A stretch of DNA of 64,000 nucleotides from an uncultured Lachnospiraceae bacterium (GCA_947173945.1 CAMWGV010000009.1:1-64000), one strand, 5' to 3'. Positions 54,802 through 63,364 are shown, numbered from the stretch's first letter. Numbers and translations are program-made. Notes: generated from the letters alone by a model not told the origin.

Positions 54802-54837
54802 ATGGAAAAACTTTTGTTAAGAAAGGAGAAGATTTAA
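54802..54837 (+). CDS. Possible 11-residue leader peptide
   Basis: A mini-ORF, ATG at 54802, encodes MEKLLLRKEKI; its TAA overlaps the ATG of the next gene (TAATG). It has its own ribosome site (AGGGAG, nine bases upstream), and its codons contain the ribosome site of the next gene. This arrangement suits translational coupling. Whether the peptide itself matters is unknown. Confidence 0.35.
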   Translation: MEKLLLRKEKI

Positions 54838-55742
54838 TGTTTTCTGCATTAGAAGCGTGTGATTTTGATAGAATACGTAATTATTTTGAGTACATAGAAA
54901 TAGACGATGAATCAAGGAAAGTATTGGAAGAGTATGGAATTGAAAATAAAAACAAAGGAAAAATTCCAGAAAAATGGTGTGTGAACGTGGATAGGCAAAT
55001 TGCATTTCTGGAACTGGAATATGTTTCGCCAATTATTCTCAGAACGGATGATAGTGAATGTTATCAGGTATATTTGTTTGCTGTTCATGATGGGTATGGA
55101 ACTATTTCTTTTTATCATCAGAAAGGTGCTCAGGAAAGTATCAAATCTCCAAGTGTGTATTGGAAAGAAGGATGGGATCATTCCAAGCTTACCGTCCCGG
55201 TACTGCTGGCGCTGCTGGAAGAGGCCATGAACGCTTGTGAAATGGATTGTAGCATTGATATTCATTATCAAAAGCTTATAGGGCACGCAGAGTGTTTAAA
55301 ATTTACACAGGCCAAAATTTTGCATGGAGTATTTCCAACCATTCTTCAGGAAATGTTTCATAGTATAACAGAGTTTGCAGATGCGGAACTAAGATTTCGA
55401 AGCGCTTGTCTGAAGCATTTTGTAGAATGGAATATAAGACAACAGACATATAATGGAATTTATCTTCTTGATGATGAAGATTCCTTTTTCATCTTCGATT
55501 TTCTTCTTTGGGCATATCTGCATATAAGCTCGTCGATGGAGCAATTGAAGCATGACTGGGATAACATTGTGAACAAGAAATATATTTTTTCTGAAAAACA
55601 CTTTGGTATTCGTGGGGCGAAGGAAAATTTTTTTGAGAAATATATGGGTAAACGGATGGAAGAAGGAATAATTGTACTTTCGGGAGATGAAATTCGTTTT
55701 GCCGAGGGTTATCCGGAAACCATTATAAACCGTTTTAAATAA
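54837..55742 (+). CDS. Unknown 301-residue protein inserted between obg and yhbY
   Basis: I do not recognise this protein. It is soluble and probably cytoplasmic: no signal peptide or membrane helix. Residues ~45-115 look like a beta-sheet region with 'YQVYLFAVHDGYGTISFYH', then helices and the ending 'GDEIRFAEGYPETIINRFK'. It has many aromatic residues. Such proteins are sometimes immunity or accessory proteins, but no toxin gene is nearby and no such claim is made. It starts by a one-base overlap with an 11-codon mini-ORF. It lies between obg and yhbY, which are often neighbours, so it may be a late arrival. Confidence 0.6.
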   Translation: MFSALEACDFDRIRNYFEYIEIDDESRKVLEEYGIENKNKGKIPEKWCVNVDRQIAFLELEYVSPIILRTDDSECYQVYLFAVHDGYGTISFYHQKGAQESIKSPSVYWKEGWDHSKLTVPVLLALLEEAMNACEMDCSIDIHYQKLIGHAECLKFTQAKILHGVFPTILQEMFHSITEFADAELRFRSACLKHFVEWNIRQQTYNGIYLLDDEDSFFIFDFLLWAYLHISSSMEQLKHDWDNIVNKKYIFSEKHFGIRGAKENFFEKYMGKRMEEGIIVLSGDEIRFAEGYPETIINRFK

Positions 55743-55767
55743 TTATATATGTTGGACTCATGAAAAT

Positions 55768-55800
55768 AAATGCCGTATTTATGTGGCTTATGGCGTTTTG
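55768..55800 (+). terminator. Weak hairpin/terminator after the unknown gene
   Basis: AATGCCGTA (55769-55777) can pair with TATGGCGTT (55789-55797) with two G-U pairs, around an 11-base loop, followed by TTTG only. A TATAAT at 55809-55814 lies just downstream and may belong to a promoter for yhbY, although no good -35 is seen. Confidence 0.4.
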
Positions 55801-55855
55801 CAAATGCCTATAATATAAAACAAAAGAGGATAAAATATAATTTGAGGAGAAATAT

Positions 55856-56143
55856 ATGACAAGTAAGCAAAGAGCATATTTAAAAGGCCTTGCCATGAAT
55901 ATGGATGCAATTATAAATATAGGAAAGTCAAGCCTGACGCCGGAAATGACACAGGCTGTATCAGAGGCACTTGAAAAAAGGGAATTAATAAAGGTAGGCG
56001 TGCTTAAAAACTGCGCTGACGACCCAAAGGAAATTGCAAATATCTTAGCAGAACGATCAGGAAGTCAAGTTGTTCAGGTTATAGGAAAAAAAATTGTTTT
56101 ATTTAAGCAGAAGAAAAAAGATTCCAAAATAAAACTACCATAA
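55856..56143 (+). CDS. yhbY: RNA-binding protein YhbY (CRM domain)
   Basis: A 95-residue CRS1/YhbY (CRM) domain protein. 'TSKQRAYLKGLAMNMDAIINIGKSSLT' is the family start and 'KVGVLKNCADDPKEIANILAERSGSQVVQVIGKKIVLFK'-type elements, including the GxxG-like 'IGKSS' and 'IGKKI', follow. It binds pre-50S ribosomal RNA. GAGGAG precedes the ATG. It is followed by nadD, yqeK and rsfS, a conserved Firmicutes series. Confidence 0.95.
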   Translation: MTSKQRAYLKGLAMNMDAIINIGKSSLTPEMTQAVSEALEKRELIKVGVLKNCADDPKEIANILAERSGSQVVQVIGKKIVLFKQKKKDSKIKLP

Positions 56144-56174
56144 AAAATTATGTAAACAAATTTAAGGAGAAAAC

Positions 56175-56819
56175 TTGGATAATATTTTTTTATCATCAAA
56201 CTGTATAGGTATTTACGGAGGAACCTTTAATCCGCCCCATAACGGTCATGTTATGGTTATAAATGAAGCAATCAGGCAGTATGGGGATATTGAAAAAATT
56301 GTCCTGCTTCCGAATAATGCACCGGCATATAAAGAGAGCAGATATATTGCCTCACCGTCTGACCGTATTGCTATGCTTAAGCTTATGGCGAAAGAAAACC
56401 CTAAGCTTGCAATATCAGATATGGAGATAAGGCGTGGAGGATACACATACACATATGATACGCTGAAGGAAATTTCAAGGCAAAATCCTAAGCTTGCCAT
56501 TTATTTTATAATCGGTTCAGATTCCTTGATTACTATAAATAAATGGTATAAATATGAGGAAGTTCTTAAAATGTGTACCCTGCTTGTTGCACAGAGGGAG
56601 GATTCCCTTGAGGAAATAAATGCGTTTAAGGATAAGCTTATAAGGGATTTAAGCTACGCCAAGGTATGCTTTTTAAAGGTAGAGCCATATGAGGCTGCCT
56701 CCTCCGATATAAGAAAAAGTATATCTGAGGGCAAATTTCCTGATGACATAATGCCTGAGGTTATTGTAAAATATATAAAACAAAATAAATTATATGGATG
56801 GACAGGCTATGACACGTGA
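56175..56819 (+). CDS. nadD: Nicotinate-nucleotide adenylyltransferase
   Basis: A 214-residue enzyme that makes nicotinate adenine dinucleotide from NaMN and ATP. The nucleotidyltransferase motif is GIYGGTFNPPHNGH (~14-27), and the C-terminal 'AASSDIRKSI' corresponds to the ISSTxIR motif. The start is TTG at 56175 with AAGGAG seven bases upstream; no ATG is suitably placed. It overlaps yqeK by 11 bases. Confidence 0.95.
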   Translation: MDNIFLSSNCIGIYGGTFNPPHNGHVMVINEAIRQYGDIEKIVLLPNNAPAYKESRYIASPSDRIAMLKLMAKENPKLAISDMEIRRGGYTYTYDTLKEISRQNPKLAIYFIIGSDSLITINKWYKYEEVLKMCTLLVAQREDSLEEINAFKDKLIRDLSYAKVCFLKVEPYEAASSDIRKSISEGKFPDDIMPEVIVKYIKQNKLYGWTGYDT

Positions 56820-57378
56820 GAAAATGTTAATACGACTGAAAGGAAAAATAAATGAGAAGCGCTTTGAGCATTCCCTTGGTGTGGAGTACACAGCAGCAGC
56901 ACTTGCAATGGTTCATGGAGCTGATATAGAAAAGGCAAGGCTTGCAGGGCTTTTACACGATTGTGCAAAGGGACTTGCAACAAAGGAAAAGCTTGAAAAA
57001 GCAAGAAAGCATAATATTCCAATTAACAAAATTGAGGAAAAAAATCCGGACATGCTTCATGCCAAGCTTGGAGCATTTTATGCAAAATACAAGTATGATG
57101 TAAACGACGAGGATGTTTTATCAGCAATTGAAGCACATACAACGGGAAAGCCCAATATGACATTGCTTGAAAAAATCATTTTTGTTGCAGATTATATTGA
57201 ACCAAACAGGAGATATTTAAAGGATATGGAAGAAATACGTAAAGAAGCGTTTACGGACATTGACAAGTGTGTTGTACATATTCTTAAAAATACGCTTTCA
57301 TATCTGGAACAAAGAGGCGGAGATATCGATTATATGTCACGGATGACATACAATTATTATATAAATAATTCATTATAG
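56809..57378 (+). CDS. yqeK: HD-domain hydrolase YqeK
   Basis: A 189-residue HD-domain protein with metal site residues in 'LLHDCAKGL', 'HAKLGAFYA' and 'DYIEPNR'. YqeK family members hydrolyse diadenosine tetraphosphate symmetrically to ADP. I choose the ATG at 56809, overlapping the end of nadD by 11 bases; an ATG at 56794 lies deeper in nadD and one at 56824 gives a slightly shorter protein. The nadD-yqeK-rsfS order is highly conserved in Firmicutes. Confidence 0.93.
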   Translation: MTREKMLIRLKGKINEKRFEHSLGVEYTAAALAMVHGADIEKARLAGLLHDCAKGLATKEKLEKARKHNIPINKIEEKNPDMLHAKLGAFYAKYKYDVNDEDVLSAIEAHTTGKPNMTLLEKIIFVADYIEPNRRYLKDMEEIRKEAFTDIDKCVVHILKNTLSYLEQRGGDIDYMSRMTYNYYINNSL

Positions 57379-57387
57379 GGAGGATAT

Positions 57388-57735
57388 ATGAATTCTAGAA
57401 AATACTGTAAACTTGTTGTAGATGCATTACAGGACAAAAAAGGAAATGATATTAAGGTTATTGATATAAAGGAAATATCTTCAATGGGAGATTATTTTAT
57501 TATAGCAGACGGCTCAAACAGGAATCAGGTTCAGGCTATGTGTGACACTGTTGAGGAGGTTTTATCTGCTGCAGGAGCAAAGCTGAAAAATAGAGAGGGT
57601 TATGCAAATGGAGGATGGATTTTATTGGATTATTATGATATAATAGTCCATATATTTTCCGAAGAAGAAAGAAACTTCTACGACTTAGAGCATATATGGC
57701 GTGACGGTATTTTGGTGCAGTTGGGGGATTTATAG
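57388..57735 (+). CDS. rsfS: Ribosomal silencing factor RsfS
   Basis: A 115-residue DUF143/Iojap family protein that binds L14 and keeps ribosomal subunits apart under starvation. Markers are 'DIKEISSMGDYFIIADGSNRNQVQA' and 'YANGGWILLDYYDIIVHIF', and the end 'YDLEHIWRDG' (family: Y.LE.LW.D). GGGAGGA lies just upstream. It closes the ribosome-biogenesis run. Confidence 0.96.
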   Translation: MNSRKYCKLVVDALQDKKGNDIKVIDIKEISSMGDYFIIADGSNRNQVQAMCDTVEEVLSAAGAKLKNREGYANGGWILLDYYDIIVHIFSEEERNFYDLEHIWRDGILVQLGDL

Positions 57736-57741
57736 AAATAT

Positions 57742-58929
57742 ATGAATTCAAATAATACGATGCAAGAAAATTACAGAAGGATAAATCAGATATCAGCCAG
57801 ATGTATGAGAGTTATTGTTTTGATACTGCTCATCATGTTTGGCTATTGCTATTTTACAACACATATCGATCTTGCTCTTCTTATCATTTTCTTTGCGTCA
57901 TCCATTATTATTGCACTTATACCTTCATTGGTAATCAATGTCTTCAAATTTGACCGCTCACCGGCTACAAAGCATGTGGTTATTGTGTGTATTTGCCTTA
58001 TAGCAACATTGATGCTCACGTTGTTTTCAACCTATGCATATCCGGTTATGCTTTTTCCGATACTTATGGCATCCTTATATTACAATCAGACATTAGTACT
58101 TTTTACATCTTTGCTGATGACATGTGGTATATTTGTATCTGATATTTTTTCGCTGAAATTTGGTGAATTTTTTATGGGATGTAAGTATGACAATATAGTT
58201 GATGTACTGATTGGCTATACGGTTCCACATATTATAATTATATTTGGTATGTCAGTCGTTGCATATTTTATTGTTGAGAGAAATGCAATGATGATTAAAA
58301 CTGCTGTTGATACGGCTGTAACTATGCAGGACAATCAGAAAGGACTTATATATTCGTTTGCTGAAATAAGTGAAAGCAAATCAAAATATACGGGAGAGCA
58401 TATAAAAAGAGTTGCCGAATATATGAGGGTTCTTGGAAAGGCATCCGGATTTGAGGATGATTATGTGGACAAGCTTGCGACTGCGTCCATGATGCATGAC
58501 ATAGGTAAGCTTATGATAAATGAGGAAATTTTAGATAAGCCGGATAAGCTTACGGATGAAGAATATGAGATTATGAAAAATCATGTTCTGTATGGAGAGG
58601 CATTACTGAAAAACTGTCCCGGTGAAATGCTACATTTAGCCTGTATACTTGCGAAGGAGCATCATGAGAGATGGGATGGAACAGGATATCTGGGTATGAA
58701 AGGTGAGGAAATAGCATATATAAGCCGTTTGATGGCAGTATGTGATGTGTTTGATGCACTTACATCAGACAGATATTATAAAAAGGGATGGTCTTTGGAG
58801 GCTACCTTTGATGAAATAGTAAGACTGAGTGGAAGTCATTTTGATCCTAGGGTTGTCAAGCTCTTTATCCAGCATTTTGATGAGTTTAAGGCAATTCATA
58901 ACAAGATACCGGACAAACAAAAATATTAG
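57742..58929 (+). CDS. Membrane HD-GYP-like phosphohydrolase
   Basis: A 395-residue protein with six membrane helices (~22-178) and a C-terminal HD-type phosphohydrolase domain (~205-385). The HD pair is His252-Asp253 in MMHDIGK, and downstream 'HHERWDGTGYLGMKGEEI' aligns with the HD-GYP motif, but the diagnostic GYP is GYL (315-317) with one residue fewer after it. c-di-GMP hydrolysis is therefore uncertain; HD-GYP metal ligands (HH at 307-308) are otherwise kept. A cyclase lies at 29130. The ATG has only a distant GGGGGA, so it may be coupled to rsfS. Confidence 0.85.
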   Translation: MNSNNTMQENYRRINQISARCMRVIVLILLIMFGYCYFTTHIDLALLIIFFASSIIIALIPSLVINVFKFDRSPATKHVVIVCICLIATLMLTLFSTYAYPVMLFPILMASLYYNQTLVLFTSLLMTCGIFVSDIFSLKFGEFFMGCKYDNIVDVLIGYTVPHIIIIFGMSVVAYFIVERNAMMIKTAVDTAVTMQDNQKGLIYSFAEISESKSKYTGEHIKRVAEYMRVLGKASGFEDDYVDKLATASMMHDIGKLMINEEILDKPDKLTDEEYEIMKNHVLYGEALLKNCPGEMLHLACILAKEHHERWDGTGYLGMKGEEIAYISRLMAVCDVFDALTSDRYYKKGWSLEATFDEIVRLSGSHFDPRVVKLFIQHFDEFKAIHNKIPDKQKY

Positions 58930-58947
58930 CTATAACCGGGGGTAATT

Positions 58948-59277
58948 ATGTTCAGAGTAATAAACGAGTATATGAGTAAAGTAAATTTACAGTCAAATGA
59001 CCAGATTAGAAACAAATTAGTTACATATCTGGAGCAATGTGAGGATGTTGATTATTATACTGTTACCGTAAATCACAACATATATGTTGTGGATATCAGG
59101 GTAAATGAGTATTCCATTGATTATGCGGAAAAGATATTTAAGGATTTCAATCGCAGTATTGCTTATCCGTATTCTGCATTGTATCTAAGATTTAATGAGG
59201 GAAAATGTGTGAGATACAGATATCTTACATCAAAAGAAAATAAAGACGCATTTTATTGCGATATAATTATAAGTTAG
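58948..59277 (+). CDS. Unknown 109-residue protein
   Basis: Not recognised. The first ~40 residues are helical, and the rest reads as an alpha-beta fold ('YYTVTVNHNIYVVDIRVN', 'YPYSALYLRFNEGKCVRY'). There is no signal or membrane helix. It lies 18 bases after the HD-GYP-like gene with a GGGGG ribosome site and before the MIF homologue; co-transcription with both is likely from the spacing. Confidence 0.7.
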   Translation: MFRVINEYMSKVNLQSNDQIRNKLVTYLEQCEDVDYYTVTVNHNIYVVDIRVNEYSIDYAEKIFKDFNRSIAYPYSALYLRFNEGKCVRYRYLTSKENKDAFYCDIIIS

Positions 59278-59290
59278 AGGAGGATTTATT

Positions 59291-59635
59291 ATGCCATTTA
59301 TTAATTCAAAGGTTAGCACACAGGTTTCAAAGGAGCAGGAGCAGGAGATAAAGACCATGCTTGCACAGGCTGCAAGTGAAATACTTGGAAAAGGTGAAAA
59401 CTGGCTTATGGTGGGAATTGAGCCTGAATGTACGTTATATTTCAGGGGAGATGACAGCCAGCCATCTGCATTTGTTGATGTAAGCATTTATGGTGGTGAG
59501 AATAAGCAGGCATTTAGCAGCTTCACAGGCAGAGTATGCGATATACTGAATAAAGTTTTAAATATTTCGCCTGACAGAATATATGTGAAATATTATGCAA
59601 CTTCAAACTGGGGTTGGAATGGTTCCAATTTTTAA
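59291..59635 (+). CDS. MIF/phenylpyruvate tautomerase homologue
   Basis: A 114-residue protein matching the macrophage migration inhibitory factor family. The catalytic proline follows the initiator Met (MPFINSKV), as in MIF, and the C-terminal region 'ISPDRIYVKYYATSNWGWNG' closely parallels the MIF sequence 'ISPDRVYINYYD...VGWN'. Length equals that of animal MIF (~115). It should form a trimer with keto-enol tautomerase activity. AGAGGAGG precedes the ATG. It has no signal peptide; secretion or host effects are not shown. A cell-surface GH5 enzyme gene follows after 34 bases. Confidence 0.93.
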   Translation: MPFINSKVSTQVSKEQEQEIKTMLAQAASEILGKGENWLMVGIEPECTLYFRGDDSQPSAFVDVSIYGGENKQAFSSFTGRVCDILNKVLNISPDRIYVKYYATSNWGWNGSNF

Positions 59636-59669
59636 TGGCTGAGCTAGTAGATGTGTATGAGGAATAAAA

Positions 59670-61145
59670 ATGAGTAAAAAGCTTCTTATTGTAATTATTG
59701 TCCAGCTTTTTGTTATTCTGTTTTTTCTTGGAATTCTTGTTGGGAAAAAGATGAACAACCAAAATTCAAGGAAGAGTGATACGGAAAATATTGTAGCAGA
59801 TGGGACTTCTGAGGAAGAAAAACGAAGCGAGATTGTGGAAGATACAGAAGATACAGAACAGTCTGTACAAACGGAAGAAAATGTGACAGTTGACCGTGAT
59901 GTGGATTATGGTGCAATGGATGTTCCCGAACCAACTACCGATGACTGGCTCTATGCAAAAGGAAACAAGATTTTCGATAAGGACGGCAACGAGGTTTGGC
60001 TTACGGGTGTAAACTGGTTTGGATACAATACTGGAACAAACACATTTGATGGTTTGTGGGCATCAGACCTGAACCAGTCAATTCAGGAGATTGCAAATCA
60101 TGGATTTAATATCATAAGAATACCGATTTCTGCTGAACTTATATTGTCGTGGTCAAAGGGAGAATATCCGGATGCCAATTTTAATCAGGCAACGAACGAT
60201 TATCTGGTAGGAATGGATAGTCTTCAGATATTTGAGTATGTTATGGGGCAATGCAGGGCAAATGGTCTTAAGCTTATCATTGATATACACAGTGCTGAGA
60301 CAAATGCAAGCGGACATACGGTTAATCTCTGGTATACAGATAGAATATCAACAAATGATTATCTGGCATCCCTTTCGTGGATGGCGGACAGGTACAAAGA
60401 CGACGACACAATTTTAGTATACGACCTGAAAAATGAGCCTCATGGTAAACCGTATGAGGGAACCGGTGCCGCAAAGTGGGATAACTCAAAAGATGCAAAC
60501 AACTGGAAGTACGTTGCTGAGCAGGCGGCAAATGCTGTTTTGGATAAAAATCCAAACGTGCTTGTATTTGTGGAAGGAATAGAAATTTATCCTACGGATA
60601 TTAAGAAAAATGGAGATTTTTCTTCCACGGATGAAAAAGACTATTACTTTAACTGGTGGGGTGGAAATTTAAGAGGTGTTGCTGATAATCCTGTCAATTT
60701 AGGAAAACATCAGGATAAGCTTGTATATTCACCACATGATTATGGACCGACAGTTTACGAGCAACCTTGGTTTCAGGGCGATTATAACTATGACAGTCTT
60801 ATGGCGGACTGTTGGGAAGACAATTGGTTCTACATATATGAAAAGGAGCTTGCACCGTTACATATAGGTGAGTGGGGTGGCTTTATGACAGAGCCAAACA
60901 TTACATGGATGACTTATATGCGTCAGCTTATAAAGAAATACAGGCTCCACCATACATTCTGGTGCTTTAATGCCAATTCCGGAGATACGGGCGGACTTGT
61001 CTTAGATGATTTTACGACATGGGACGAAGAAAAATATTCTTTTGTAAAAGAGGTCTTATGGAGTGACAACGGAAAATTTATCGGACTTGACCATGAGATA
61101 CCGCTCGGTATAAACGGTGTAAGTCTTGGGGACTATTATAAATGA
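59670..61145 (+). CDS. Membrane-anchored GH5 glucanase
   Basis: A 491-residue protein with an N-terminal membrane anchor (~5-25), an acidic Ser/Thr/Glu-rich spacer (~30-90) and a GH5 domain (~93-485). Catalytic acid Glu256 is in DLKNEP, nucleophile Glu401 in HIGEWGG, with 'WLTGVNWFGYNTGTNTFDGL' at the domain start. No cleavage site is obvious, so it is likely held at the cell surface. It resembles endo-beta-1,4-glucanases (cellulase-like). The AATAAAAATG start has GAGGAA upstream. Together with the GH5 at 6650 it suggests use of beta-glucans. Confidence 0.92.
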   Translation: MSKKLLIVIIVQLFVILFFLGILVGKKMNNQNSRKSDTENIVADGTSEEEKRSEIVEDTEDTEQSVQTEENVTVDRDVDYGAMDVPEPTTDDWLYAKGNKIFDKDGNEVWLTGVNWFGYNTGTNTFDGLWASDLNQSIQEIANHGFNIIRIPISAELILSWSKGEYPDANFNQATNDYLVGMDSLQIFEYVMGQCRANGLKLIIDIHSAETNASGHTVNLWYTDRISTNDYLASLSWMADRYKDDDTILVYDLKNEPHGKPYEGTGAAKWDNSKDANNWKYVAEQAANAVLDKNPNVLVFVEGIEIYPTDIKKNGDFSSTDEKDYYFNWWGGNLRGVADNPVNLGKHQDKLVYSPHDYGPTVYEQPWFQGDYNYDSLMADCWEDNWFYIYEKELAPLHIGEWGGFMTEPNITWMTYMRQLIKKYRLHHTFWCFNANSGDTGGLVLDDFTTWDEEKYSFVKEVLWSDNGKFIGLDHEIPLGINGVSLGDYYK

Positions 61146-61181
61146 TAAGGAATTGTGCAGATGGAAGAAATTATATTTTTG

Positions 61182-61210
61182 TTGTAAAAATGATAGTCAA
61201 ACGATATACT
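61182..61210 (+). promoter_or_regulatory. Promoter of gpmI
   Basis: TTGTAA (61182-61187) and TATACT (61205-61210) are separated by 17 bases, 38 bases before the gpmI start, which has AAAGGAG. Confidence 0.65.
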
Positions 61211-61247
61211 ATGCATAGACAAAACGATAGAAAAGGAGATATTTTTA

Positions 61248-62789
61248 ATGAGTAGAAAACCTGTAGTTTTAATGGTACTTGATGGATATGGATTAAGCGA
61301 TAAGACAGAGGGAAATGCAATAGCACTTGCAAATACACCTGTTATGGACAAGCTTATGGCAGAGGCAGCCTTTGCAAAAGGAAATGCGTCAGGACTTCAT
61401 GTAGGACTCCCTGATGGACAGATGGGTAACTCAGAAGTAGGACATATGAATATAGGTGCCGGAAGAATCATATATCAGGAGCTTACAAGAATTACTAAAT
61501 CCATTGAGGATGGGGATTTCTTTGAAAATGAGGAAATGCTTGAAGCAATCAATAATTGTAAGAAGAATAACTCTGACCTCCACCTTTGGGGACTTCTCTC
61601 AGACGGAGGCGTTCACAGCCACAATACACATCTTTATGCAATACTTGAGCTCTGTAAAAGACAGGGACTTTCAAATGTATATGTTCATCCGTTCTTTGAT
61701 GGCAGAGATACACCACCTGCATCAGGAAAGGGATATCTTGAGGAGCTTATAGCAAAAATGAAAGAGATAGGTGTAGGTAAGGTTGCATCCATGTCGGGAC
61801 GTTACTACGCTATGGACAGGGATAATAGATGGGACAGAGTGGAGCTTGCATATAAGTCACTTGTAACAGGAGAAGGCGTACAGGCTGAGGATCCTGTTGC
61901 AGCAATGCAGGAGTCATATGATAAAGAAGTATTTGACGAGTTCGTTCTTCCTACCGTTATAACAGAAAATGGAAAGCCTGTATCATTAGTAAAGCCAAAT
62001 GACTCTGTTATATTCTTTAATTTCAGACCTGACAGGGCAAGAGAAATAACAAGAGCATTCTGCTGTGATGATTTTGACGGCTTTGAAAGACCGAATGGAC
62101 GTATGCCGCTTGTATATGTCTGCTTTAAGGATTATGATGAGGCTATTCCAAACAAGCTTGTAGCATTCAAGAAAGAGGATGTTGCCAATACATTTGGTGA
62201 ATACCTTGCTGCTTGCGGTAAGACACAGCTCAGACTTGCGGAGACTGAAAAATATGCACATGTAACATTCTTCTTTAATGGTGGTGTCGAGGAGCCGAAT
62301 AAGGAGGAGCACAGAACGCTTGTTAAGTCTCCTGCAGTTGCAACATATGACCTCCAGCCGGAAATGAGTGCACCGGAGGTTGGCGTTAATCTTGTTGATG
62401 CAATAAAATCAGATAAATATGATGTAATTATAATAAACTTTGCAAATCCGGATATGGTTGGACATACAGGTGTTATCCCTGCTGCAATAAAGGCTGTTGA
62501 GAGGGTAGACCAGTGTGTTGGTGCAGCGGTTGATGCAGTCACAGAGGTTGGAGGAGTACTCTTTGTATGTGCGGATCACGGAAATGCAGAGCAGATGATT
62601 AACTATGAGACGGGTGCGCCACATACTGCACATACAACAAATCCTGTTCCGTTCATTTTATACAATTATGAGGACGGAGTTAAGCTTCGTGAAGGTGGAT
62701 GTCTTGCTGATATTGTACCAACTCTGCTGGAAATCCTTGAACTGCCTCAGCCAAAGGAGATGACAGGAAAATCACTGATAGTAAGATAA
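61248..62789 (+). CDS. gpmI: 2,3-bisphosphoglycerate-independent phosphoglycerate mutase
   Basis: A 513-residue, manganese-dependent glycolytic enzyme interconverting 3- and 2-phosphoglycerate. Markers: 'VVLMVLDGYGL' (metal Asp), phosphoserine motif 'DGQMGNSEVGHMNIGAGR', 'HPFFDGRDTPP', 'FNFRPDRARE' and 'CADHGNAEQM'. Length is normal (~510). It has its own promoter and a strong ribosome site. No other glycolysis gene adjoins it here. Confidence 0.97.
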   Translation: MSRKPVVLMVLDGYGLSDKTEGNAIALANTPVMDKLMAEAAFAKGNASGLHVGLPDGQMGNSEVGHMNIGAGRIIYQELTRITKSIEDGDFFENEEMLEAINNCKKNNSDLHLWGLLSDGGVHSHNTHLYAILELCKRQGLSNVYVHPFFDGRDTPPASGKGYLEELIAKMKEIGVGKVASMSGRYYAMDRDNRWDRVELAYKSLVTGEGVQAEDPVAAMQESYDKEVFDEFVLPTVITENGKPVSLVKPNDSVIFFNFRPDRAREITRAFCCDDFDGFERPNGRMPLVYVCFKDYDEAIPNKLVAFKKEDVANTFGEYLAACGKTQLRLAETEKYAHVTFFFNGGVEEPNKEEHRTLVKSPAVATYDLQPEMSAPEVGVNLVDAIKSDKYDVIIINFANPDMVGHTGVIPAAIKAVERVDQCVGAAVDAVTEVGGVLFVCADHGNAEQMINYETGAPHTAHTTNPVPFILYNYEDGVKLREGGCLADIVPTLLEILELPQPKEMTGKSLIVR

Positions 62790-62826
62790 AAGCATAATTT
62801 AGCAAAAGAGAAAGAGAGTATTTCTT

Positions 62827-63240
62827 ATGAAAAAATTTCTAAATGAATTTAAAGAATTTGCTTTAAAGGGCAATGTAATGGATTTGGCAATCGGTGTTAT
62901 TATCGGTGCTGCTTTTCAGAGTATCGTGACAGCATTTACAGAGAGTTTTATTAATCCACTTATTAACAGTATAGGTGGTGCCGAGGTTGCCGGACATATT
63001 GAGATTTTTAATACAGGACAATACATTGAATATGGTGCATTTATAACTGCTATCATTAACTTTTTAATTATGGCACTTGTCCTGTTCCTGATGATGAAGG
63101 CAATAAATAAGCTTATGTCTGCCGGTAAGAAAAAGGAGGAGGCAGTAGAGGCAAAGACAACGAAGGAATGTCCATACTGCAAGTCAGAAATACACATTGA
63201 GGCTGTTAAATGTCCTCATTGTACATCAGATGTAGAATAG
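62827..63240 (+). CDS. mscL: Large-conductance mechanosensitive channel with C-terminal zinc ribbon
   Basis: A 137-residue channel. The family start 'FKEFALKGNVMDLAIGVIIGAAF' forms the amphipathic helix and TM1, and TM2 covers ~75-95 ('INFLIMALVLFLMMKAINKL'). The tail carries two Cys pairs, Cys115/118 and Cys129/132 (CPYCKSE, CPHCTSD), a zinc-ribbon motif in place of the usual C-terminal helix bundle. The channel opens under membrane tension to release solutes in osmotic downshock. The zinc ribbon's role is unknown. A terminator follows at 63274. Confidence 0.95.
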   Translation: MKKFLNEFKEFALKGNVMDLAIGVIIGAAFQSIVTAFTESFINPLINSIGGAEVAGHIEIFNTGQYIEYGAFITAIINFLIMALVLFLMMKAINKLMSAGKKKEEAVEAKTTKECPYCKSEIHIEAVKCPHCTSDVE

Positions 63241-63273
63241 GTGACAAGAGGTTACCGGTTTTATCTGTTTTAC

Positions 63274-63316
63274 AAAAGGAGCCGTTGCATTCAGGGATGC
63301 GGCGGCTCCTTTTGTT
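63274..63316 (+). terminator. Intrinsic terminator after mscL
   Basis: AAAAGGAGCCG (63274-63284) pairs with CGGCTCCTTTT (63303-63313), and TTGCAT (63285-63290) extends the stem with ATGCGG (63297-63302) through two G-T pairs. The tail is TTTTGTTT. This closes the gpmI-mscL unit. Confidence 0.88.
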
Positions 63317-63364
63317 TGCAGGCAATGAATGGATGCAAAAATGAACGAATTATATATATTTTAC

